Assembly: GCA_942486035.1 (NCBI GenBank)
Contig: CALNXK010000149.1
Location: 1,354,501 to 1,418,500 of the forward strand
Length of the DNA stretch: 64,000 nt
Source of the DNA: Porites lobata
Lineage: Eukaryota > Cnidaria > Anthozoa > Scleractinia > Poritidae
Direction: 5' to 3'
Both the position numbers and the translations under genes were made by a program. Below the pieces are notes generated by a model that saw only the letters and a list, made by a program, of their open reading frames with translations, searched no databases and was not told the DNA's origin. Shown here in pieces: positions 41,801 through 49,416 of this stretch (positions within the stretch are counted from its first letter, which is position 1; every line of letters begins with the position of its first letter).

Positions 41801-44800
41801 TCGAATGAGACAAATTAAAAAATTAACAACGGCAGTAACAATTTATTTTCATCATAACTTGAATGAGACAAACAAAAATTGAGGTAGTTTAATCCGTTAA
41901 CGGTTATACGACTGATTTCGAATCGAGGAAGAGACATCGCCATGCCTTTCGTCTCTCGATTGAGTTGTGTTCCATGCAAAACACCAATGATTTTTGATAT
42001 GGTCCAGCAAAGCTCAGTTGATTTGCTGTTAGAGTACTTCTTGCTTCTGGCAAGTTTCTCTCGAGTTCTCCAGTAGATGCGTCTAAAACGCGTGTCCAAG
42101 CATGCGTGGTTAAGGTCCTATTAATGAAACAAAAGTTAAATCATGAAAACCCAAACTTTTTGAGTGGGGGCAAACTGGATAGCCTGGTCGTCGCTTCTCT
42201 CTTATTTTTCGGGTGAAGAGAAGCGACGACCGGAAATACGTTTGCGTTCGCAAGCTGCAAACTGTACGGGTGCTGGCCCAAGTAAAGATAAGCCTTAGTT
42301 TTCTTGAGGTCTCCTCGCCATCTATTCCCTCCTTCCTTCTATCTTACTGTAATTGTGTAGCAAAATAGAGATTGTACAAAGGAACCCCGATGTAACCTTC
42401 CTCGATATAACGATGTTCCCGGTATAACGATGAATATTCTATGTCCCGGCAAAAGTTACAGTAAAATGTATTGGACAGAACCTCGATATAATGATCTTCG
42501 ATATAACGATGTTCTCGATATAAGACTGAGAATTTAACGAATCGAACGTAAAATCTTTCCCGATATAATGATATTATTAGTAAACACAGTCACAATTTAA
42601 GCAAAACAATTAATTTTATACCACAACATTACAGTAATCGAGTAATCTTCTCCAACCTTTCTGTTAACTCACTTGGTCTAATTGGGCAGTACATAACTCT
42701 GATAACAAAAACATTGAAACAAAAACGAGTTAAGAAGGACTATAGCAAGTGTGTCAAGCGAAGTAATGCATTACTTCTGCTGGCTAATGTCTGTTTTGAA
42801 ACAACGAACACGCGAACTCGATAAGTAATTACGATAGCAGTCGCAACTTCAAATGGTTTAGTTTAGTTTTGTTGCACTTGTACGATTCACACCACATAAT
42901 TTACTGTGTAAACTTTTAAAACTTCTAGTGGTTTGCAAACTGTTTAAGGACATTGCTGCGTGCTTGAAATGTATGCAGTAAAGAAGTACATGGTACGTTT
43001 TCTCCGATATAACGATAGTTTCGGTTATTTTACGGCCATATCGTTATATCGGGAGTTTCGATATAACGATTCCTCGATATACTGATATCATTTTACTGCT
43101 CCCTTGGCATATCGTTATATCAAGGTTCCAGTGTAATTGTGTATTCTTTTTCAAGGATTGTTTTCACGCATCTGGGAATGGACTGAGGAAGACTTTCTTG
43201 GACAAGTGTTCACAGCTGCAGTCTCTCAAGTCTGCTCTGTCGCTGTACACGCAGACCACTGACTCGCTTATAAAAGAGTTTGTTAAGAGCCAAACATCAC
43301 AAGGTAGAGTTTATAACAACTGTAGCAAAGATCAGTAAGAACACGGGACAAAAACCAGGGCATGTTCGAGCTCGTGAGACTATCATTTAAAGACTGGCTG
43401 GGCCCACTGGCGGTCTTCCAATGCTTGGTTATAACGTGTTCCTAAAAGTCAAGGGGCGGAAGTCTGGTTACAATTTCGAGGAAAATCATGAAGTGGGTCA
43501 ATTTTGTGTTATTATTTTTATTAGACGGAAAGATTATTGAACTAACAAATCTTAACGCTTTTGTCGTGAGGAATTACCTCAAAGCGGTAAAAAAGCTCAA
43601 TCGTCAGTGACTTATCTGAAGTTGCTAAAAAATTTTCAGACAATCCATTAGAAACTAGGAAAGCACCAGTAAAAAAGCAAACTGATAGAATAACGTAAAT
43701 CTGAAGGCTTTTAAGGCCCTTCTTGCTGAATAGTGTAGAACTACAACTGTTTGCTTTCTCTTAATTTAGAGGATCCTGGTGTTGATGACCCAGTGGGGGA
43801 GGTGTCAGTCCAAGTTGACTTGTTTACCCACCCGGGGACAGGAGAACACAAAGTTACAGTGAAAGGTACTTGAACATATTCTGTATCGAAGTTCCATTGA
43901 TGTTTGTGTTCCTGGGCCGGGTTGTTCTAAAGTGGGTTAAGGTAACCCAAGGTTGGTGCAAAATTTGAACTCAGATATGAGAGCCCTAAAAAACAAATTC
44001 AGTTTAATTCTCTTTGCCTACAATTTGATGATTGGATACTCTAAAAAAACACTGTAAAAAAAATATAGAAAATAGGCAGTGCTTTTGATGAAAAGAAAAA
44101 GACGCCCTGGTAAAAATTTGACCCTGGGTTAGCACTAACCGGTGTTCGAACAACTGGGCCCTGGTCGATAATCCGAGACAATTTATGGAGGCATTTTATT
44201 TATTGAAACGTATTTGCTATGTTACAGTTGTTGCAGCCAAAGACTTGAAATGGCAGTCCCCAGGTGAGTCTATTTGCTATTTGTATAGTTTAAGTTAGAG
44301 ACTATGGTTTTTCATGCTGATTTTACAGAACGTTTTTCGGGAAACTCTTGTCCATTATTCAAGAATAAGCGCCAGATCAAATTAGACAAATTGTGTCTGT
44401 GTTTTAGTAGAACGTATAATATTATCAGTTCACTTTGTGATAACGCCTTTACAAAGACTGTCCCATATCATTGTCAAAAAAAGCCAGCAAAACTTCAATC
44501 TTCTTTAGACTGTATTCTGTAGTCAGATGTAGTTTATTGGAATTGGTGAATTATCTTAGCGTAATTCGTTTGTGCTTTTGTATAACATAATTTTGCTGAA
44601 TTAACTTGTCTTGTTATGTCGTTTTTTTTTTACAGGAATGTTCCGTCCGTTTGTAGAGGTGAATATCGTGGGACCCAACCTTAATGGAAAGAAACGTAAA
44701 CACTCCACCAGATCAAAGAACAACAACTGGTCTCCAACATACAATGAAACATTCTTCTTGTAAGTAACCATATATTTTTCTCCTACCTATAAGTGCTCTT

Positions 44801-45886
44801 TATTACAGAATCGCATGATTAAGTAAAATCTCGCATTCTGATTGGTTAACGAAGCGAGGTATTTAGTGTGGAATTGCGAGTTGAAAACGAGGCTAAGCGA
44901 TATTGTTTCGCATCTACGTAACAACTATCGTCTAATTCTAACACAACAACATGCAAAAAAGGTTTTCTACAATGTCATTTTAAAATGTTTTCAAAACCAT
45001 TCATTGTCACTTTTTGAAGAGTTAAAAACAAACAAAAGCGTTTTTTAAAGTGAGCCGGAGGTTCTTCCTTGTTTTGAACTGAACTACAGATTCTCGAAGA
45101 GACATAAAACCTCTTTCACTCGCGACAACCAGAAAACAAGAAAATCCTGTGAACACGGCCCAGTAAACGGCAATCTAAAGTTCAGCCAAACAAAACGGAG
45201 AAGCGACAACGGAGGAAGTGCCGGGGTCGATTGTCCCATATACAGAAGAAGAAATAAATACCTTCAAAGAGGACATGGCCCCTGAAAACACGAAAAAGAG
45301 TACGCCGCTTGCAATCGTCTTGAATCGTGGTACTTAGAAAAGTACAAAACAGAGCTGAACTTGAACAGCATTTCTAAAACATTTCAAGGTACTTACCTTA
45401 TGTCAATCGCGACGTTAAACATGTTAAACTTTCAGTGCTTTCGCTTGGACACTTGATTTCTTTCAGTTTTGCCGCCGAAGAGGTAAAAGGTGTAAATTAT
45501 TTTCCTTCTCGAGCAAATGACCAATTTGAAAAAAGACGTTCTACATAAACGGCTTCTAAATTCAGTAAAACACCTCTATTTATCCTTACGATTAGTGTGA
45601 AGCTTGTTTACATGTAAAAAAGTTTGAAAACAAATGTAAAAACAAGCACAAGGTACAAAAAAAGTTGTCGAAGGTTCAAACGTGTACGACTGACCTTGCT
45701 TCCTATTCGCTAACGCAATGACAGTTCTGACAGTTGACTTTGAAATGGCTTTCTGGAGCGCGCGCTCAGGATAAAAACAAACAATATTATTGCTGTTTTC
45801 TTTTTTTTTCTTCTGATTTTTATTCAATTATGCGATTCAAGGAAAATTCATTACCTGACTCGAGAATTCCACGTTAAATTGCACTT

Positions 45887-45934
<48 letters not shown>

Positions 45935-46575
45935 TTCGCGTGCAATTTAACGTGGAATTCCCTCGTCAGGTAATGAATTTTCCTATAGAACTTCATCACA
46001 ATATGAAACTCATGAACGGTAGACCTAACGTCTATGCAGAACTTTGATACGAGGCTAGACTTGGGTTTTACGTGGTATGTTCCACTCAGATGATCGGAAT
46101 AACATCACAAAAACCTTTGGCATTTTCAAAATCATCCTCTTTGAAGAGCGTTCCAAGTACTGTTAGGTCTAACCGTATAAATAAAGTTGCGCTTTCAAAT
46201 TTTGTTGCATAGTTTTGAAGGGGCCTTTCTGTGGTAAATGATATTTAAAACTAACATGAGATTAAAAATAAACTTGTTTTGTTTACTGACAGTATACTTG
46301 GCAATGAAGATGATTTGGATAATTACGAGCTTCATATATGCGCCAAGGATTACTGCTTTGCCCGGACAGACAATCTTGTTGGTATGACTGTTTTACATCT
46401 AAAGAACATAGCTGAGATGGGTTCCTGTGCATGTACTCAAGCATTGGGGCGTTATATCCAAATGGATTCCAAGGGATGGACAATTCTCAAGATTCTTTCC
46501 CAAAGAATGAATGACGAAGTTGCGAGGGAATTTGTCCTTCTCAAAAATAACAAAAGATCCGAAGGATTTGACTAA
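6859..46575 (+). CDS. unc13: UNC13/Munc13 vesicle-priming protein, 47-exon gene with inserted B-box fingers
   Basis: UNC13 proteins prime docked vesicles by opening syntaxin and templating SNARE assembly at the plasma membrane. I traced 47 coding exons by GT-AG sites, phase and family similarity; exon positions are in the block entries below. Together they give about 1,650 residues, close to the roughly 1,700 of vertebrate Munc13-1. Seen in order: C2A, acidic linker, two B-box zinc fingers, basic linker, a complete C1, C2B with its calcium-binding acidic residues, the MUN domain and C2C ending at TAA 46573-46575. All phases agree except between exons 6 and 7, where two bases (mod 3) are missing. 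The start at ATG 6859 is chosen because the first two tiny exons reproduce the family N-terminus. Identity is secure from C1 onwards. Membership of C2A and of the zinc fingers in the same transcript is inferred from order, strand and phase. The 5' UTR was not located. Confidence 0.93.
9337..9930. repeat. GGGGGTACT...TATATGGGC repeat with internal duplications
   Basis: The segment begins with a G-run followed by TACTGCCATATATGGGC. GGATTTGGGGAGTTTACTCT occurs twice (about 9641 and 9842). GCAGTTTACATTATTCTTGA occurs in near-tandem at about 9871 and 9902. It lies in the intron between UNC13 exons 3 and 4. Confidence 0.6.
11264..11791. mobile_element. pogo/Tigger-like MITE, TACAG(C/T)TGACT ends (copy 1)
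   Basis: Ends TACAGCTGACTCCTGATAAC and its inverted partner GTTATCGGTCAAAGTCAACTGTA-like bound 528 bp. Many internal 'aactcgaaccc' repeats. A TA at both ends followed by CAG fits Tc1/mariner-pogo insertion. Confidence 0.7.
11922..13984 (+). CDS. unc13: UNC13 exons 5-6: coiled-coil stub and acidic linker
   Basis: Exon 11922-12050 encodes a short heptad-like helix starting ELSDEEVIALQNKLDSFYTI. Exon 13668-13984 encodes 105 residues very rich in Asp, Glu and Ser with no zinc ligands or catalytic motif, ending in DEETVE at phase 0 with donor GTAAGA. Exon 5 joins exon 4 in frame and exon 6 joins exon 5 in frame. Low-complexity acidic linkers after C2A are usual in long UNC13 isoforms and are poorly conserved. 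If the exon-6 donor were not used, translation would run only 10 codons more to a TAA at 14015-14017, which would give a short C2A-only protein. Confidence 0.85.
12280..12900 (-). mobile_element. 5'-truncated LINE (CR1/L2-like) tail
   Basis: The minus strand at 12535-12807, and in the same frame to about 12900, encodes the C-terminal end of a LINE reverse transcriptase (FISSRLDYCNSFLYGLP, then YAPTRSLRSASKNLL, YGDRAFSIAAPRLWNQLP). Downstream on that strand it runs into a TTA-rich microsatellite (12280-12480), as LINE 3' ends do. It sits in a UNC13 intron, antisense to the gene. Confidence 0.85.
14490..14520. repeat. (CAA)n microsatellite
   Basis: About ten CAA units with one CAG interruption, in the intron between UNC13 exons 6 and 7. 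Confidence 0.85.
14799..15391 (+). mobile_element. piggyBac-type MITE, copy A
   Basis: A 593-bp element flanked by TTAA on both sides (14795-14798 and 15392-15395). Inverted ends begin CCCATT(C/T)(A/G)C(T/C)CCTG. TTAA targets with ends starting CCC are the hallmark of piggyBac elements. A second copy lies at 22662-23270 in the opposite orientation. It carries a 97-codon frame that is shared only because the DNA is conserved. Confidence 0.85.
16973..17343. mobile_element. G-rich-ended MITE (GGGGGTACTCCCCTATA)
   Basis: The left end (G-run then GTACTCCCCTATA, near 16973-17003) and right end (TATAGGGGGGTACCCCTCCC, about 17324-17343) are inverted repeats. Same end motif as the 9337 repeat. Confidence 0.65.
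17777..17881. repeat. 105-bp palindrome
   Basis: Arms GTCCAATTCGGTCTGTAATC... and ...GATTACAGACTGAATTGGAC pair over about 45 bp with few mismatches around a GC-rich centre (CCGCTACGCGG). It would form a long hairpin in the intron RNA. Confidence 0.8.
18640..19985 (+). CDS. unc13: UNC13 exons 7-9: two tandem B-box-type zinc fingers
   Basis: Exons 18640-18736, 18877-18976 and 19801-19985 join in frame. The first module has C-x2-C-x8-C-x2-C-x4-C-x2-C, then H after four residues and a further H in GKLRQHK. The second repeats the plan with CESC, CEVC, CDPC, the H of WHAKG and QQHH. This is the ligand spacing of B-box zinc fingers, and the HxKGxLxxH tail resembles the B-box form seen in ZBBX-like and algal proteins. 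B-boxes bind two zincs and mediate protein contacts. Known UNC13 proteins have no such module. Exon 9 ends at phase 0 and continues in frame to exon 10 and on to C1. The upstream side needs two bases that exon 6 does not supply. Confidence 0.8.
21142..24368 (+). CDS. unc13: UNC13 exons 10-12: Ser/Lys-rich linker before C1
   Basis: Exons 21142-21347, 22215-22299 and 24282-24368 join in frame. Exon 10 is acidic at first, then turns basic and serine-rich (RKSPSSSRKSSW). Exons 11-12 contain clusters such as MKKRRPS and IRKQIRK and end in HLNDEEL, which leads into the conserved pre-C1 segment. In Munc13-1 the corresponding stretch holds an amphipathic calmodulin-binding helix; the basic aromatic segment around the exon 10/11 junction could serve the same role, but this is inference. 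The exon 10 donor lies at the left edge of a LINE fragment. Confidence 0.82.
21350..21900 (+). mobile_element. 5'-truncated LINE tail with (ATT)n end
   Basis: The + strand encodes a LINE C-terminus (LPINDRRELNLLKSSFKAL, then NGTFQDNAL) to a TAA near 21700. AT-rich sequence and an ATT microsatellite at 21874-21900 follow. It begins at or just past the splice donor of UNC13 exon 10 (21347). Confidence 0.75.
21937..22132. mobile_element. MITE with (C)8/(G)n sub-terminal blocks
   Basis: The left end reads CATAGACCATAATGCACCTC then a C-run and CAAAATG; the right end is the inverted counterpart with a G-run. About 196 bp in the intron between UNC13 exons 10 and 11. Confidence 0.65.
22425..22552. 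repeat. Fold-back repeat 'CTCCCCTAAG', copy 1
   Basis: Inverted arms around CTGCTCCCCTAAGTCAACA and TTGTGACTTAGGGGAGGGAT. A closely related copy lies at 28145-28283. Confidence 0.65.
22662..23270 (-). mobile_element. piggyBac-type MITE, copy B (inverted)
   Basis: A 609-bp element flanked by TTAA (22658-22661 and 23271-23274), reverse-complementary to copy A at 14799-15391 over its whole length with small gaps and substitutions. It lies in the intron between UNC13 exons 11 and 12. Confidence 0.85.
23558..23769. mobile_element. hAT-like MITE, AGGCCCTGCCAGGG ends
   Basis: Perfect inverted ends AGGCCCTGCCAGGG and CCCTGGCAGGGCCT. The octamer CTAATAAG flanks it directly at 23550-23557 and 23770-23777, an 8-bp target duplication typical of hAT elements. 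Confidence 0.8.
24424..24515. repeat. Short fold-back repeat
   Basis: GCAGGGTTCT and AGAACCCTAGC with CTCCTCCACCAGGAGG in the middle form a hairpin of about 90 bp. Confidence 0.5.
25004..26485 (+). CDS. unc13: UNC13 exons 13-16: C1 diacylglycerol/phorbol-ester domain
   Basis: Exons 25004-25055, 25375-25482, 26035-26094 and 26362-26485. Exon 13 encodes the conserved lead-in KLHVYKKSLQALIYPIS. The C1 domain follows with the exact zinc-ligand pattern H-x12-C-x2-C-x13-C-x2-C-x4-H-x2-C-x7-C, and has the GLLWGLARQG loop with the tryptophan typical of Munc13. This class binds diacylglycerol and lowers the fusion barrier. Exon 16 encodes the charged linker (KHGTDDKTHSII) that couples C1 to C2B. All junctions are in phase. 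Confidence 0.96.
26770..27298. mobile_element. MITE, CAGGGGCGC(T/C)TTCCA ends
   Basis: About 30-bp inverted ends (CAGGGGCGCTTTCCATTTAG and CTAAGTGGAAGGCGCCCCAG), with no coding capacity beyond a 61-codon chance frame. Confidence 0.75.
27677..30465 (+). CDS. unc13: UNC13 exons 17-21: C2B calcium/phosphoinositide-binding domain
   Basis: Exons 27677-27783, 28964-29002, 29155-29257, 29361-29402 and 30338-30465. The domain begins after GTSKWSAKVLIT. The calcium loops are intact: AKDKTGTSDPYVTV supplies the two loop-1 aspartates and WDEDDD the loop-3 acidic cluster. The conserved C-terminal strand FLGQTIIEVRTLSGEMDVW is present. In Munc13 this C2 binds calcium and PIP2 and tunes short-term release plasticity. 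The loop-3 insert (KAKVRSKLIREPDD) keeps the length and basic character of the family. Exon 18 is only 39 nt. Confidence 0.96.
28145..28283. repeat. Fold-back repeat 'CTCCCCTAAG', copy 2
   Basis: Arms ATCAATTTAGGTTTATGGGAAAC... and its inverse frame the same CCCTCCCCTAAG...CTTAGGGGAGGG core as at 22425-22552. Confidence 0.75.
28684..28912. repeat. Inverted repeat upstream of exon 18
   Basis: TTAGTTGTAGTAAGAGGAAAG... at 28684-28725 is matched in reverse at 28868-28911, with about 140 bp between. The right arm ends about 50 bp before the 39-nt UNC13 exon 18. Confidence 0.75.
30582..36682 (+). CDS. unc13: UNC13 exons 22-34: first half of the MUN domain
   Basis: Exons 30582-30697, 31260-31322, 31432-31532, 31813-31963, 32071-32139, 32427-32516, 32967-33020, 33813-34015, 34792-34877, 35416-35477, 35770-35840, 36424-36520 and 36614-36682, all in phase. 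The MUN domain is the helical rod that catalyses syntaxin opening. Recognisable family stretches include GEEKVVPYHTQYTCLHE, YGIESIYQAMT, CPGVPAVISSLLANINAF, FPASSPDKL, LDFWPKLISLVVSVIEEDK, SADYMNLHFKVKW and WFEPFVSQWL. In the region of the functional NF pair of Munc13-1 the conserved LLTSVTFFRMKV stretch is kept. No stop or frameshift was seen. Confidence 0.96.
31577..31728. repeat. Degenerate TA-flanked fold-back element
   Basis: Ends CAGTGAATCCTCGACATAAC and TTATATCGAGCGTCCACCGTA are imperfect inverted repeats in the intron between UNC13 exons 24 and 25. A related element spans about 32177-32361. Confidence 0.45.
32573..32900 (+). repeat. Dispersed 'GGTGACCT...ATTTCGGATGGTGA' repeat, copy 1
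   Basis: Stretches such as CTTAAGCTACAACTCCATTTCGGATGGTGA, TTTAGTG(T/C)TGTTTATTTA and CTCTAACCTGCA recur in the same order and strand at 58791-59000. Confidence 0.65.
33231..33750. mobile_element. MITE, TGATCTAATAGA(A)CGCC ends
   Basis: The inverted ends TGATCTAATAGAACGCC and GGGCGTCTATTAGATCA bound about 520 bp, with internal repeats of TCTAATAAA(C/T)GCC. Confidence 0.7.
34098..34586. mobile_element. pogo/Tigger-like MITE (copy 2)
   Basis: The right end GTTCGAGTTATTGGGAGTCAACTGTA is the inverse of the family end TACAGTTGACTCCCAATAAC. The left end is decayed (GACTCCTCAGTGATAAC). Confidence 0.65.
36767..37480. repeat. Mixed repeat ending in (AAGTTG)n
   Basis: Inverted segments GGTCACCCACTTAGCCG and CGGCTAAGAGGGTGAC lie at the left. 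At the right, AATAAATAAAGTTGAAGTTGAAGTTGAA near 37457-37480 looks like a retroelement tail. It fills much of the 1.1-kb intron between UNC13 exons 34 and 35. Confidence 0.4.
37802..43303 (+). CDS. unc13: UNC13 exons 35-43: second half of the MUN domain
   Basis: Exons 37802-37876, 38066-38224, 38347-38435, 38660-38713, 39565-39672, 40601-40655, 40912-40980, 41525-41614 and 43156-43303, all in phase. Family stretches include SFEIVRKLDCPDPEIQ, TVQNVLLQYADKIVKEF, ACILMNNIQQLRVQLEKL, FKELQVKLN, RNIDKIIVLPPLLD and KQCAVMETTLGTIKDCFHA. The vertebrate loop between IVLPPL and the KQCAV helix is longer, so this copy appears shortened there (exons 41-42), ending LLDIKELAGIASQSD. That is the clearest length difference from Munc13-1 in this half. 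Confidence 0.95.
38755..39165. mobile_element. Tc1/mariner-type MITE, TACAG(T/A)(A/G)AAACCC ends
   Basis: The ends TACAGTAAAACCC and GGGTTTTCTCTGTA are inverted repeats with TA at both borders. AAGAACCT recurs inside in both orientations. Confidence 0.7.
39909..40169. mobile_element. MITE AAGCCTGCGAGC with 10-bp target duplication
   Basis: Inverted ends AGCCTGCGAGC and GCTCGCAGGCT. The decamer AAGTACGAAC flanks it exactly at 39899-39908 and 40170-40179. A 9-10-bp duplication suggests a Mutator-like element, and perfect flanks suggest recent insertion. Confidence 0.8.
42186..42231. repeat. Small hairpin
   Basis: GGTCGTCGCTTCTCTC and GAAGAGAAGCGACGACC form a 16-bp stem with a 13-base loop. 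Confidence 0.7.
42377..43133. mobile_element. TA-flanked element rich in CGATATAACGAT
   Basis: The ends CAAAGGAACCCCGATGTAAC and GTTATATCAAGGTTCCAGTG are inverted repeats flanked by TA. Clusters of TCGATATAACGAT in both orientations lie near each end. It fills half the 1.5-kb intron before UNC13 exon 43. Confidence 0.7.
43770..46575 (+). CDS. unc13: UNC13 exons 44-47: C-terminal C2C domain and stop
   Basis: Exons 43770-43865, 44228-44263, 44636-44759 and 46293-46575. The block starts with the conserved EDPGVDDPVGEVSVQVDLF and the strand HKVTVKVVAAKDLKWQ. The core MFRPFVEVNIVGP and the end SQRMNDEVAREFV match the UNC13 C2C, a calcium-independent C2 that bridges the vesicle membrane. The calcium-loop aspartates are only partly present, as in other UNC13 C2C domains. 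The intron before the last exon is 1.5 kb and carries a long palindrome. The stop codon is TAA at 46573-46575. Confidence 0.96.
45840..45984. repeat. 145-bp near-perfect palindrome
   Basis: Arms 45840-45903 and 45921-45984 are about 64 bp each and differ at only a few positions, with a 17-base spacer (TCATCGCTTCGCGATTC). It lies 310 bp before the last UNC13 exon. Confidence 0.9.
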
Positions 46576-48698
46576 AGTATTGATTTCATTTGAAACCAGT
46601 TATTTGTCTATTTATTTAATATATTTGGTTAAAACCGTACTATCACACCAACCAAGGAATGCATTTTTGCAGGATTTTGTAGAGTTGCGTAGTTATTGCG
46701 TGCTGCGTTTGTGTAGGCCTTGAAGTTAGTTAACCTTTAGGTATTAGTACACTAGAGTTATTATTGAGGCAGCTGGTCACTGTTTTGTGGAGATGAATGG
46801 TCACAAGCTTCAAAGGGTCTTGCTGATAACAGAGTGTTGCTGTCATGAAAAAGAGAACTCTTAAACATTTTCATTCTGAAAGCACTTTAGTTTAGCGACG
46901 TGAAAATAGCGAAATTATCGTTAACGTTGAGTTGCTCAACCACCACGCAATCTTGCAGTAGTATGCTAGAGTCTTTACAGGTGAAAGTCCGTTAGCGTAT
47001 TGATCTGAATTTCAGAAATAGTTGTTATGTAAAGTTAGGGAACTTACTTTAATGTGTAAATAATAACTGCTTCTTGTTTTGAGGACTCCTTAAAGTTATT
47101 CGCTAAGTTATTTGCTTGGTTCTCATATGTTGTTGGCATTACTGTAATATTTTCTTCTTTGGGGAATGTTTTGGCCTATTTATCTCAGTTTAGGAGCAGA
47201 TGTACTAAGAAATCGTTGATGCCGCTGGTGAAACAGTCTGAGAAAAATTTTACGAGTGAAATATGCATCCTCACAATTCTGCCAGTCAATCAAAAAGGTG
47301 TAACACCGGCATAGTCAAACTGAGATCGCGAATAACTTCTGTTGTTCCCATTTGTCAGAAAAGTACCCCAGGGGTTTCTGGGTTATTAACCCTGGGTATT
47401 TTCCAGGTAGTCGAGGACCAGCCTCAAAACATCAGCATATTTATACAAACCCATGGCAGATAGATATTTACTAAATATAAATATTAGGTATCAATTAATT
47501 TAGATAATTGTTTATATATTGAGCATGTGGTTATCTTGGCGTAAACCAGGAAATGTAAATTTACTATTATTCGTGCATTTTTTTTACATATAAAATCAGT
47601 AGCTGCGTTTCTTTATGCTCCGTACTAGCGTAGATTCTAAGGTGTGGGGAGTTAATTTAGAACGGTTTAGAAACTGGTGGTTGTTTACTAAAAGTAAGTT
47701 TTATTGTACCACGAGCAAAGATCGCCAGTTGTTGTCTAGTTCCATGTCATTTCAATTCGACGTTGACAGTACGTCTCAGGGAATGAACACAATGAAAATA
47801 GCTTGTGGCCCATGAATGCGGTCAACCCTCTTGTAAGCGGTCACCCAAAATGCAAAGATTTTGTAGTCTCTTAAGAAAGGTGGTCGCTTAGGAGATTCAA
47901 ACCAGAAGAGTCTCTTTCAAGGCGAGGTCCAGAGTTATAGAAAGTCAATTGCTAAGTTACGATTCCTGTAGTTCCATGTTCACACAAATAGTTCATCGCA
48001 TACTCTTGGTAGCGTAGTACATACTGCAAACATAGAGAATAGGTCATGCGTTTTGTAGTCACCTACGAGAGGTTAAAAAATATTGGAAAATTATAATACC
48101 ATCAACCCCAAAAGTGGTCGCGGTTAGTTACGAGAGTGGATACGAGAGGTTCCAAGATTTGGTGCTTTAACTGGGAAATTTTTGGTGCACTTTGAATAGA
48201 TGGTCGCTTACGGGAGGTGATCGCACATGGAGGTTCGTCGCGACCGTAGCTATTGTTTTTGCCTTCGACACCTCGCTATGAAATAGAATTTAGGGTCTCT
48301 TCATCTAAGCCTGGGGGTCTTAAAGGAGCAAGCTAGCTTTCTCATAATAACATATTGATATTGTTTTACAAAGGAAATAGAAGTGAGCAAAAATATCGCC
48401 GGAAAACGGAGCTTATTTAGAGAGACCCTTGATACACACTGTACCGAAAATAGGTTAATTTTGTCATTTTTAAATAATTATTTAATTTTCTTTTAAAACG
48501 TTCAGTATTGTCACGAAAGATAACGAAACTCATCGAAATTGGCTTGCGTCTTCCCAGTAAGGAGATTACAGTTTTTATGATCTCGCTTCTCTTATAGAGC
48601 ACTTTACATCTGGTTCATTCCTCTTGTCCTGTAAATAGAACCGTAGAAGTTTGAACTTGTGTTATTTGTAAGATCTTTTGCCCTGGAACATCAGTGTT

Positions 48699-48704
48699 AA
48701 TAAA
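48699..48704 (+). promoter_or_regulatory. Possible AATAAA polyadenylation signal
   Basis: An AATAAA lies 2.1 kb after the UNC13 stop codon; another is near 48767. I found no AATAAA in the first kilobase after the stop, so a long 3' UTR ending here is possible. In AT-rich DNA the hexamer is common, so this is weak. Confidence 0.25.
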
Positions 48705-48903
48705 AAATAGCTGAAGAGATGTACTTTTAGAACCGTATAATGTTATTTTTGATAAGGGACAAATTGAATAAAACAACGTTAAAAATTATATGATCTCGCA
48801 AGTGTTCCATGGTGATGACTGCCATTCTATTTCTCAGAATTATTAGACTCGGCTTTTGTAAGCCTGCGTGGTAAGCGTGCCTGGCACATAGGCTAAGTTT
48901 TTA

Positions 48904-48971
48904 ATTCTCAGACGTCCGAGGTCGATCGACAGAAGCGAAAGGGCCGCCATCGACCTCGGACGTCTGAGAAT
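48904..48971. repeat. Perfect 23-bp palindrome with 22-base loop
   Basis: ATTCTCAGACGTCCGAGGTC continues to 48926 and is repeated in perfect inverse at 48949-48971. Confidence 0.9.
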
Positions 48972-49416
48972 CAGGCCTGAATTTCGTACGATCTGGAGAA
49001 TTTTGGACTGGATCTCGGAGGGTGTTATCCACTGAGGCCTAATGAAACCCTCCTTGATCTCCATAATTCTTTAGATCATGCTCAGCCTCATTCAATAATT
49101 GTCAAATTTTATCAGGGTAGAAAAGCTAAGAACTCATTTCTGTGAAACCAAACTCCGTTGCTCTGACCGATTTCTGAAACAACTGACGTTTTAAAAGCAG
49201 CGCATAGTCCCCCGTTAACGCTTGTTACCTCAAACGCCTTCTTCAATCATAAGACAGACAAATCTTGGGAACTTGTTTTTATTTTCAAGTAGACCATATG
49301 AACCAACAAACATGTCATCTCGCTGTCTAAATCACGAAAGTAAATATTTTTCCCTTGCTCAGAAGAGTAGTTACTCAGTGTTTAGTAGATACTCGTTTTT
49401 AGTATCTTGTGTAGCA

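Larger units (their letters stand above)
46576..49416. other. 3' flank of UNC13, probable UTR and repeats
   Basis: No coding exon seen. It holds a fold-back element about 47818-48240 (GGTCACC near the left end, GGTCGCTTACGGGAGGTGATCGC near the right) and the palindrome at 48904-48971. The first 2 kb may be UNC13 3' UTR. Confidence 0.4.
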
